A stretch of DNA of 64,000 nucleotides from the NCBI GenBank assembly GCA_025056965.1, contig JANWVF010000006.1, positions 1 to 64,000 of the forward strand, read 5' to 3'. This DNA comes from Thermoflexales bacterium. Its GTDB lineage: Bacteria; Chloroflexota; Anaerolineae; J036; Brachytrichaceae. The notes under the pieces were generated by a model. It saw nothing but the letters and a program-made list of their open reading frames with translations. It ran no database searches and was not told where the DNA came from. This document shows positions 27,112-35,056 of this stretch, piece by piece; position 1 is the stretch's first letter; each line of letters starts with the position of its first letter. The translations under genes and the position numbers were made by a program.

Positions 27112-27235
27112 AAATGCGCGCAGAGCCCGATCATACACGCTTGAGTCGCTTTCAACAGGGCGCGCAGCATGAGCTTGCTCGAGACGTGCTGGGTCTCTTG
27201 ACGAAAATCGCGCTTTGCGCCAAAACCATTGCGCT

Positions 27236-28393
27236 ATGAAGATTACCGATATCAAGGTCTATCCCACCTGGGTGGGCAGCCGCAATCAGTTGATCGTCAA
27301 GGTTGAAACCGATGAGGGCATCTACGGCTGGGGCGAGTCGGGGCTGAGCGGGCGCGAGCTGGCCGTGGAAGGCGCCCTGCGCCATTACCGCGAGTTGCTG
27401 ATCGGCCAGGATCCGATGCGCATCGGGTTCATCTGGCAACTGCTCTATCGCTCGCAGTACTTCGAGGGTGGGCGGGTGCTGACCGCAGCGCAAAGTGCGA
27501 TTGACATTGCGCTCCATGACATCAAGGGCAAGGCGCTCGGCGTGCCGGTGTATCAACTGCTCGGCGGCAAGCAGCGCGACTATGTGAATTGCTTCGCCAC
27601 GGCCTACGCTGACACGCTCGAAGCGCTGACCGCGAAAGTCCGCCTGCTGCTCGACCAGGGTTGGAACATCATTCGCATGACGCCGGCTTATGCAGGTCCG
27701 CAGGTCGAGGGGATCTGGGAGCCCTGGGCGTCCATCGGCATCACTGCCGATTGGTTCACGCAGATCCGCGCTGCGGTCGGCAGCGGCCCGGTTCTGGGCG
27801 TGGACTATCACCACCGCTTGAGCGTCGCCGAGGCAGCCTCGTTTTGCCAGCGCATGCCCAGGGGCACGCTCGACTTCCTCGAAGAGCCGATCCGCGACGA
27901 GTGTCCCGCAGCCTACGAACAGCTGCGACGCATGACCGAAGTGCCGCTGGCGATTGGGGAAGAGTTCAGCAGCAAGTGGCAGGCGCTGCCTTATATCGAG
28001 CAGGGCCTGACTAACTATATGCGGCTGGATATCTGCAACATCGGTGGCTTCACGGAGGCGATGAAGGTGGCCGGCTGGTGCGAGGCGCACTACATTGACT
28101 TGATGCCGCACAATCCGCTTGGCCCGATCTGCACGGCAGCGACAGTGCACTTAGCTGCTGCTGTCCCCAACTTCTTCGCGCTCGAGGTGCGCCACTCGCC
28201 GACCGAAGATCTCAACTTCTACGACGAGGAGATCTTCCCGGTGCAGCTTCGGCTTGAGGGGGCGCGTTTCCGCGTGCCGGATTCGCCCGGCCTAGGCGTC
28301 GAGTTCAACGAGAAAGACTTCGGTGGCCGACCGTTCAAGTTCTGGGAAGCGCCTAAGCTCTATCGCAGCGACGGGAGCATACAGAATTGGTGA
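27236..28393 (+). CDS. mandelate racemase-family sugar-acid dehydratase (galactonate dehydratase-like)
   Basis: MKITDIKVYPTWVGSRNQLIVKVETDEGIYGWGESGLSGRE, HDIKGKALGVPVYQLLGGK, GVDYHHRLSV, MPHNPLGP. Confidence 0.88.
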   Translation: MKITDIKVYPTWVGSRNQLIVKVETDEGIYGWGESGLSGRELAVEGALRHYRELLIGQDPMRIGFIWQLLYRSQYFEGGRVLTAAQSAIDIALHDIKGKALGVPVYQLLGGKQRDYVNCFATAYADTLEALTAKVRLLLDQGWNIIRMTPAYAGPQVEGIWEPWASIGITADWFTQIRAAVGSGPVLGVDYHHRLSVAEAASFCQRMPRGTLDFLEEPIRDECPAAYEQLRRMTEVPLAIGEEFSSKWQALPYIEQGLTNYMRLDICNIGGFTEAMKVAGWCEAHYIDLMPHNPLGPICTAATVHLAAAVPNFFALEVRHSPTEDLNFYDEEIFPVQLRLEGARFRVPDSPGLGVEFNEKDFGGRPFKFWEAPKLYRSDGSIQNW

Positions 28394-28413
28394 GTCGCCG
28401 ATCCTTCGGGCGG

Positions 28414-28443
28414 AAAAAAAGCGGGCGGGCATTACGCCCGCCC
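28414..28443 (-). terminator. intrinsic terminator of rpsU
   Basis: Minus strand GGGCGGGC-gtaat-GCCCGCCC-gc-TTTTTTT. Confidence 0.85.
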
Positions 28444-28466
28444 ATTCGTAAAGGGTTCAGGAGGGG

Positions 28467-28670
28467 CTATTCCGACTGCGCAAACTTCATGCTTTGCCGT
28501 CGGCTCTTTCGCAATTTCGCAGCGCGCTTGCGCTTATTGATAACGCTGGGCTTCTCGAAATAACGTCGGTTGCGCACCTCAATCAAGATACGGTTGCCTT
28601 GTACAATCTTGTTGAAGCGGCGCAGCGCGGACTCAAACGTTTCGTCCTCTTCGACTACTACTCGAGCCAC
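28467..28670 (-). CDS. rpsU: 30S ribosomal protein S21
   Basis: ARVVVEEDETFESALRRFNKIVQGNRILIEVRNRRYFEKPSVINKRKRAAKLRKSR. Confidence 0.95.
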   Translation of the reverse strand: MARVVVEEDETFESALRRFNKIVQGNRILIEVRNRRYFEKPSVINKRKRAAKLRKSRRQSMKFAQSE

Positions 28671-28745
28671 TCAATCACCTTCTTTCACTCATTCGCTTAT
28701 CAGCTTTGTGTGACAGTGCGAATTATACTGACTTGCTGATGGCTG

Positions 28746-29873
28746 TCAATGCTGGTGCGCCTGGTGCGCTTCGACGCCGGCGCAATCGCGATAGGCATGG
28801 CCTAACGCGGCGAAGACCCACAGCGGTAGTCCGCCGGCAGGCGTCTCCGACCCGTTGATCGTCACACGCATCTGCGTCGGGATGTGCGGCACGCGCAGGC
28901 CGTCCATGGCGGTGTAATCCAGGTAGTAAGCAGTCTTCGAGACGTCGAGCTGCATCCGGCTCGCGCCGATCCGGGTGAGGCGGAAGGCCAACCCGCCTTC
29001 GGTGGCGGGGACGACGCCCGGAGCGCACATGACAAAGCGTGGTGTGCGCACCCAGCCAAGCCGCGCGTCGAACTGCCAACGCAGATCGCGCCGCGCGCCG
29101 AGCGCCGTCGCCAGCCAAACCGGCATGCGACCATAGGCTGCTATCGGCTCACCAAACGGCACTGCTTCCAGAATCTTATGCAGGTCTCCTGCCCGAAAGT
29201 AGGCCGGCGCATCGTGGGGATACATCCGTTGCGCAATCTCATCGAAGCGGACGATCCGCGCGTCGGTTGGCGCCGCGGCCAAGTGTGCTTTGGCAAGTTC
29301 GGCCTCGGAGAAAGCGAAGATCGAAGCCAGATGCTCCGCCAGGGCGTCGAGCGCGTGATCACCGATGACCCCACGGCCGCGATGAAGCCCGCTCAATGTC
29401 CCGCGCAGCTCGCCGTTTTCGGCCGGTTGTAGCTTGTTCTCGCCTTCTAGTACCGAGCGCAGGTCGGCGATGATCGGCAGCCCGCGTGAGCCGACCAGCC
29501 TGCGCCAGTGAGCCGCCTCTTGATCGTTTGGGGTGAGCAGGATCGCGCCCGTGCACTGGTCGAAGATCACCATTTGATCCTCTTGCGGTTTGCCGCCGAT
29601 ATCCACTAATAAGGGCATAACCCGTGCCGCTAGGTCGCGGCAGACGATCCTCACCCATTCGGCGGTCCATGCTCCTTTGAAGCGGATCGCATGCACCGAG
29701 CTGGGATCCATCATTTGTGCCCAATCGCCTTCGCCATCGGGCGCAGCGCGCAACAGGTAATGGGCGATCTTGCGCGCGCGCAATGCCTGTGACAAACTGT
29801 AGGCCAGTACGGATTTGCCGGAGTGGGGTGGTCCTCCGATTAGGATTGCCGGTAACAGGTTGAGTGCGTCCAT
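28746..29873 (-). CDS. csx3: P-loop NTPase fused to Csx3-like domain(s); CRISPR-associated Csx3 long form
   Basis: Walker A ILIGGPPHSGKSVL; LLVDIGGKPQEDQMVIFDQCTGAILLT; Csx3-like PIAAYGRMPVWLATALG...QFDARLGWV and LRVPHIPTQMRVTINGSETPAGGLPLWVFAALGHAYRD; ORF extends to 29972. Confidence 0.7.
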   Translation of the reverse strand: MDALNLLPAILIGGPPHSGKSVLAYSLSQALRARKIAHYLLRAAPDGEGDWAQMMDPSSVHAIRFKGAWTAEWVRIVCRDLAARVMPLLVDIGGKPQEDQMVIFDQCTGAILLTPNDQEAAHWRRLVGSRGLPIIADLRSVLEGENKLQPAENGELRGTLSGLHRGRGVIGDHALDALAEHLASIFAFSEAELAKAHLAAAPTDARIVRFDEIAQRMYPHDAPAYFRAGDLHKILEAVPFGEPIAAYGRMPVWLATALGARRDLRWQFDARLGWVRTPRFVMCAPGVVPATEGGLAFRLTRIGASRMQLDVSKTAYYLDYTAMDGLRVPHIPTQMRVTINGSETPAGGLPLWVFAALGHAYRDCAGVEAHQAHQH

Positions 29874-30895
29874 CGTGCCAGTGGATCGTATCCGTGGGTG
29901 AAGTCGTAAACAAACATCGAGAAGCTGATCGAAGGAGAAGATCGCGTGCGCCGTTTGTGGGTGAGACCCCAACGGCCCTGATCGCCACCTTGGGCGGCAA
30001 GCCGCAGGTGGTGACCTTCGCAGTAGACGAGCTGCTGGATCAGCATATTGCGCTGCACCGCGTGTGTGCCGTGCATCTCGCCCCCAGCGACCCTGCCATC
30101 CAGCGCAGCTTGAGCCTGCTGCGCCAAGCGTTCGACACGCATCCTCCCTACCAGCGCTATGCCGAGCGATTGGGGACGCGCCTGCGTTTTGACTCGTTCA
30201 CCATTCGCGAGCGCTCGAGCGATGTGCCGGATTCCATGAGCGGCGTCGCCAGCGGGCGTGCCATCGAGCGAATAGATGACTTCGCCGCGCCGACTGCCAT
30301 TTGGCTCACCGTGCATCGCCTCATCGCCGCCCTCAAGCGCGAAGGCTATGCCGTCATCCTGTTGGTCACCGGCGGGCCGCGGCTGATCGGCCTGCAGGCG
30401 CTGTCCGCTGCGTCGCTGCTGTTCGACATGCATGATCAGTGCTTGCATCTATACACGCCACCTGAGTTGCGCGAACGCGCCGGACGCGGCGACATTCTCC
30501 ACCGGTCGCCGGATGATCCAGAGGTGCGGCTGGTGCAGGTGCCCCTGCTGCCGATCAACATGATCGCGCCCGGCCTGCAGCAGGCTGCCCTGGCGTCCCC
30601 TCAAGATGTGTTGGCCGACGGTAAGAATCGGTTGAGTCAACGCGATCTGCAGTGCGCGCGGCAAGTCTTGGGACGGTTGACGCCGCGTCAGCGCGAGGTG
30701 CTGCGCGAGTTCGCCCGCAGCGGCGCCGATTCGACCACCGTGGCGCACCGCCTGAACATCACCCAGGCCACGCTCGATTCGCACAAGGCGCGCATCTTTG
30801 AGGAGTGCCGCATCGCCTGGGGATTGCCGCAGAACAAACGCCTGTCGCATCGCTTCCTCTACGAGAAGTTCGGCGGGGTGCTGGAGGCGATCTGA
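29864..30895 (+). CDS. CRISPR-associated CARF-like protein (NE0113/TIGR02584-type) with C-terminal HTH
   Basis: TALIATLGGKPQVVTFAVDELL...VCAVHLAPSDPAIQRSLSLL; LVTGGPRLIGLQALSAASLLFDMHDQCLHLYTPPELRERA; LTPRQREVLREFARSGADSTTVAHRLNITQATLDSHKARIFEECRIAWGL; exact start uncertain (track start is GTG 29864). Confidence 0.72.
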   Translation: MRPSCQWIVSVGEVVNKHREADRRRRSRAPFVGETPTALIATLGGKPQVVTFAVDELLDQHIALHRVCAVHLAPSDPAIQRSLSLLRQAFDTHPPYQRYAERLGTRLRFDSFTIRERSSDVPDSMSGVASGRAIERIDDFAAPTAIWLTVHRLIAALKREGYAVILLVTGGPRLIGLQALSAASLLFDMHDQCLHLYTPPELRERAGRGDILHRSPDDPEVRLVQVPLLPINMIAPGLQQAALASPQDVLADGKNRLSQRDLQCARQVLGRLTPRQREVLREFARSGADSTTVAHRLNITQATLDSHKARIFEECRIAWGLPQNKRLSHRFLYEKFGGVLEAI

Positions 30896-31100
30896 CATGG
30901 TCAAGAGGACTATGCCATGTGCCAGCCAGTTTGGCGTCAAGGATCACTGTGAAGTCTTTCATAGCTAACCAGGATGCCCCTGGCGATGATCCGAAGTAGC
31001 TTGGGTAGCGAGCGCACGGGAAGACCGGCAAAGATTGACGTGCCTGAAATTGCTCAGTGGAGTGTTGTCTGCGACGAATAGTGCGTGTTGGCCTAACTTG

Positions 31101-31171
31101 CCCTCAGCCCGAATGCACGGATGCGCTGCGAGCTACAGATGAACCGCGCTACGTATGCACTGGGCTGAGGG
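31101..31171. repeat. 10 bp inverted repeat in 500 bp intergenic region
   Basis: CCCTCAGCCC (31101-31110) / GGGCTGAGGG (31162-31171), 51 bp between arms. Confidence 0.6.
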
Positions 31172-31396
31172 ATCGTTATCTACATCATCGAACAGCCGGA
31201 ACGCACTTGCATCCCATGCCCAGGTTGGATTGACGACCTATTTCGAGAGCTCGTCGAAAGAGGTATGCATCTTTTCTTGATACATGTGTCGGAGTAACTC
31301 CCTCCGACGCTTCTGCCCTAGTATCTGCCCTGGCCTGAACCGCGCCAACGTCGGTGAGTTGTCGCGTGAATGCGAAACGCGCTGTTGGAAGTCGGT

Positions 31397-32485
31397 CTAA
31401 GGCCAATCCGGCGGCAGTGGCGCCGGGCGCTCGCAGGTGCTCTCCAGCGTCACGTGTCGGCCTTCCCGCGCGCTGTCGTGAAAGGCGTGCATCAGGTCGA
31501 GCACGTGATAGGTCAGTTCGGCGCCGGCGCGATGCGGCCGGCCTTCTTGAATCGCGGCTGCCATGTCGGCCACGCCCAGCCCACGGCTGTTCTCCACCCA
31601 TTTGTGCTGAATGGGTATCTCGTGCCACTCCTTATCGTTCCTGCGCTTCAGCCGCACCGGCCCACCGAACGTGTTCGGGTCGGGGCAGTACAGCGTGCCT
31701 TCCGTGCCGTAGATGGTCAGGCCTACCTCATAGCCCTCGGCGACGTCGAACGTCGTGGTGATTTGGGCGATCGTCCCGTCGCTGAACTCGATCAGCCCGC
31801 CGACCAGCGTCGGCACCTCGACGACGATCTTCTTGCCGTAGAACGGCTGGCTAGTGATGAGGCGCTCGGGGTGCGTGATGCGCGTCATGCCCGAGACGCG
31901 GCGGGCCGGGCCGAGCAGCGTCACCAGTGCCGTCAGGTAGTATGGACCCATGTCGAACATCGGGCCGCCGCCGGGCTTGAAGAAGAACTCCGGGTTGGGA
32001 TGCCAGCTTTCCATGCCGCAGGAGAGCATGCGGGCGAAGGCAACGACCGGCCGGCCGATGGCGCCTTCGTCTATCAGCTTGCGGCAGGTTTGTAAGCCGC
32101 CGCCAAGGAAGGTATCCGGCGCGCCGCCCACCCGCAGCCCTTTGGACTCGGCCAGGGCGATCATCCGTCGGGCATCCTCGCGGGTGGTGGCCAAGGGCTT
32201 CTCGTTATAGATGTGCTTGCCGGCTTCGAGCGCCCGGAGCGCGACCGGCGCGTGGGCTGCCGGCACCGTCAAGTTGACGACGATGGCGATCTCCGGGTCG
32301 GCCAGCAGCTCGTCCACGGTGACCGCTTGTTTGCCGAATTTCTCCGCCTGCGCTCGCGCGCGATCCATGTCAATATCGGCTATCTTGGTGATGTGGATGT
32401 TCTTGAACTTGCGGTCGGCTTCCAGATACGTCGAGCTGATGTTGCCGGCGCCGACGATGCCGATGACGGTAGATGATATAGCCAT
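31397..32485 (-). CDS. Gfo/Idh/MocA-family oxidoreductase
   Basis: VIGIVGAGNISSTYLEADRKFKNIHITKIADID, AGKHIYNEKPLATT; ORF open to 32563. Confidence 0.92.
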   Translation of the reverse strand: MAISSTVIGIVGAGNISSTYLEADRKFKNIHITKIADIDMDRARAQAEKFGKQAVTVDELLADPEIAIVVNLTVPAAHAPVALRALEAGKHIYNEKPLATTREDARRMIALAESKGLRVGGAPDTFLGGGLQTCRKLIDEGAIGRPVVAFARMLSCGMESWHPNPEFFFKPGGGPMFDMGPYYLTALVTLLGPARRVSGMTRITHPERLITSQPFYGKKIVVEVPTLVGGLIEFSDGTIAQITTTFDVAEGYEVGLTIYGTEGTLYCPDPNTFGGPVRLKRRNDKEWHEIPIQHKWVENSRGLGVADMAAAIQEGRPHRAGAELTYHVLDLMHAFHDSAREGRHVTLESTCERPAPLPPDWP

Positions 32486-32554
32486 GATGGGAATCATAGC
32501 GGCATTCTGCGGCGCGCCTCTGTTCCGAGCACGGCAGGTGATAGAGTAGGGCAC

Positions 32555-34237
32555 ATGTCGCACGGCAGGCTATCGCACGACGAGCGGCGCGCGGCGCTGC
32601 GCTGCATGGCCGCGGAGGGCGTAGACGTACTGGTGGTCGGCGGCGGCATCACCGGCGCGGGCGTGGCGCTGGAGGCTGCTGCGCGGGGGTACCGCACTGG
32701 CCTGGTGGAGAAGGCCGATTTCGCCAGCGGCACCAGCAGCAAGAGCACCAAGCTGGTGCACGGCGGCATCCGCTATCTGCCGCAGTTCGACTTCGCGCTG
32801 GTGCGCGAAGCGCTGATCGAGCGCGGCCGGCTGCTGCGCAATGCGCCGCACCTGGTGAGGCCGCTCGGCTTCGTGCTGCCGCTCTACGCGGAGAACAAAC
32901 GTCCACTCGGCACCCCTCTCGTCCCACCCGGCGGCATCGGCATGAGCCTGCTGCTGCGCTCTGGCCTGTTGCTCTACGACGTGTTGTCAGGCCGCCTGGC
33001 CATTCGCGGCCATGAGCATATCGGGGCGCGGAAGGCCCTCGAGCTCGCGCCGGCCTTGAAAGCCGAAGGCCTGAAAGACGGCTTTATCTACTACGACGGC
33101 CAAACCGACGACACTCGTTTGACGCTCACCATCCTGCGCACTGCTGCCAAACGCGGCGCCCTGCTCGCCAACTATGCCCAGGTGCTGGGGTTCGATCTCG
33201 GCCCGCAGGCCGCGAACCGCGCCCGGATTCGCGCTGCCTACGTGCGCGATGTGCTTTCCGGCGAGGCATTCACCATTCCGGTCGGCACGGTCATCAATGC
33301 GGCCGGCGCATTCGCCGATCGCATCGAGGCCATGGCCGGCCGATCGCAGATCACGATCAAGCCGGCGAAGGGCGTGCATCTCACGCTGCCGCGCGACGCG
33401 CTCCCAACGACCGAATGCGCCGTGGTCTTGCCGGAGACACCCGATGGCCGGCTGCTTTTCATCGTGCCGTGGAACACGCGCGTCACGCTTGGCACGACCG
33501 ACACGCAGGGCGGCGACCCGGATCGGCCGGTCGCGACCGACGAAGACATTGACTACCTGATCAGCACGGCGAATCACTATCTGCGCACTCGGCTCACCCG
33601 CAGCCAGGTGATCAGCGCATGGGCCGGCTATCGTCCGCTCATCAGCCCAGCCCAGGCCGACGGCGCGGCAACCTCTAAGCTCTCGCGCACGCACGTCGTC
33701 ATGGACGGACCGGGTGGCATGATCACAATCACCGGCGGCAAGCTCACGACCTACCGTCGCATGGCCCAAGACGCGCTCGACCACCTGGCCAAGCGCGAAG
33801 GCAAGCCAATCATCCATCCTACGGAAGCGATGCCGCTCGATGGCGCGGAGGGCTATCCGGCCTGCCAGGCCGCGTTGTCAGAGGCCGGGGCGCGTTTTGG
33901 CTGGGATGCCGAAGTCGTCGCCCGACTCGGTCACTACGGCAGCGAAGCCCTTTACATCCTCGCACTGTGCGCCGATGATCCTGCGCTCGCCGAGCGCATC
34001 GTGCCCGATCTGCCTTACATCATGGCCGAGGTCGTTTACGCCTGTCGCCGCGAGATGGCGATGACGCTCGATGATGTGCTGATGCGCCGTTTGCACGTGA
34101 ACTTTGAAGACCGATCGCGCGGCGTAGCGCCAGCGCCGGCCGTAGCACAGGTCATGGCGCGCGAGCTGGGCTGGTCATCTGCCGAGGTTGAAGCGCAGGT
34201 AGCACAGTACCGCGCGCGTGTGGCCGCTGGTTTGTAG
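32555..34237 (+). CDS. glpD: glycerol-3-phosphate dehydrogenase (FAD)
   Basis: VDVLVVGGGITGAGVALEAAARGYRTGLVEKADFASGTSSKSTKLVHGGIRYL; GMITITGGKLTTYRRMAQDA. Confidence 0.93.
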   Translation: MSHGRLSHDERRAALRCMAAEGVDVLVVGGGITGAGVALEAAARGYRTGLVEKADFASGTSSKSTKLVHGGIRYLPQFDFALVREALIERGRLLRNAPHLVRPLGFVLPLYAENKRPLGTPLVPPGGIGMSLLLRSGLLLYDVLSGRLAIRGHEHIGARKALELAPALKAEGLKDGFIYYDGQTDDTRLTLTILRTAAKRGALLANYAQVLGFDLGPQAANRARIRAAYVRDVLSGEAFTIPVGTVINAAGAFADRIEAMAGRSQITIKPAKGVHLTLPRDALPTTECAVVLPETPDGRLLFIVPWNTRVTLGTTDTQGGDPDRPVATDEDIDYLISTANHYLRTRLTRSQVISAWAGYRPLISPAQADGAATSKLSRTHVVMDGPGGMITITGGKLTTYRRMAQDALDHLAKREGKPIIHPTEAMPLDGAEGYPACQAALSEAGARFGWDAEVVARLGHYGSEALYILALCADDPALAERIVPDLPYIMAEVVYACRREMAMTLDDVLMRRLHVNFEDRSRGVAPAPAVAQVMARELGWSSAEVEAQVAQYRARVAAGL

Positions 34238-34258
34238 GGTGATTGCGCTCGCCCGACG

Positions 34259-35032
34259 ATGCCACCGCATCTGTCACTTCGGTTGATGCGTCAGGGTAGA
34301 ATGGCGTCGAGGGCGAAAGCGATGGCGATGACCGCTGCTGAGTTTCGCGAGTTAGTGAACGCGCTATACGAGCATCCAGAGTGGCGAGCGGAGCTGCGTC
34401 GGCTGGTGTTGACGGATGAAATTTTGAGTTTGCCCGAGATCGTGCGCCAATTGGCCGAGGCGCAGCGTCGCACCGAGCAGCGGGTGGAAGAGTTGGCCGA
34501 GGCGCAGCGTCGCACCGAACAGCAAGTGGAGGAGCTGGCTCGACGCATGGACATGTTAACGCAGCGCGTGGACAATCTCGGAAGAGCATTTGGAGCCTTC
34601 CAGCGCGTCTTCGGCTCGACCGTCGAGGAAGAAGCTGCCAGCGTCGTGGAGGTGGTGCTGCGGCGCAAGGGTTATCGCGTGCTGCAACCGGCCTATGCGC
34701 TGCCGATTGATAGTGAGGGGGAGATTGATGTCGTCCTGCCCTTGGAAGACTCGTCTGGCCGGCGGCTGTGGGCAGTGGTCGAAGCAAAGGCGCGGCTGAG
34801 TCGGCGAGACGTCCAGGCTTGGGCGCAGCGCATGCGCTCAGCAGAGTGGCGACGACAGTTGGCAGAGCGCGGCTGTGCCGGGCCATATTTGGCATACCTG
34901 TATAGCATTCGGATGGATCTCGGAGCACAGGAAGCAGCGGAAGCCGAGGGAATCGGCCTGCTGAAAAGCGATGGCGAAGTGCTGGCGCCGCGCGGGCTGA
35001 TCGAGCCAGCCATGCCATCATCCTTGCACTGA
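34259..35032 (+). CDS. coiled-coil + PD-(D/E)XK nuclease-like protein (DUF3782 type)
   Basis: LAEAQRRTEQRVEELAEAQRRTEQQVEEL coiled coil; GEIDVVLPLEDSSGRRLWAVVEAKARLSRRDV (D...ExK). Confidence 0.7.
   Translation: MPPHLSLRLMRQGRMASRAKAMAMTAAEFRELVNALYEHPEWRAELRRLVLTDEILSLPEIVRQLAEAQRRTEQRVEELAEAQRRTEQQVEELARRMDMLTQRVDNLGRAFGAFQRVFGSTVEEEAASVVEVVLRRKGYRVLQPAYALPIDSEGEIDVVLPLEDSSGRRLWAVVEAKARLSRRDVQAWAQRMRSAEWRRQLAERGCAGPYLAYLYSIRMDLGAQEAAEAEGIGLLKSDGEVLAPRGLIEPAMPSSLH
34451..34534 (+). repeat. in-frame tandem duplication, 2 x 42 bp (14 aa, two heptads)
   Basis: ttggccgaggcgcagcgtcgcaccgarcagcrrgtggargag repeated twice. Confidence 0.85.
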
Positions 35033-35056
35033 CGCTGCGCTCAACACGATCCTTCC

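Noticed and set aside
27152-28150. 332 aa minus-strand ORF over the dehydratase
   Set aside because: Antisense to an MR/MLE enzyme with intact motifs
30896-31396. Possible CRISPR array near the Csx3/CARF pair
   Set aside because: No regularly spaced direct repeats; only a single 10 bp inverted repeat
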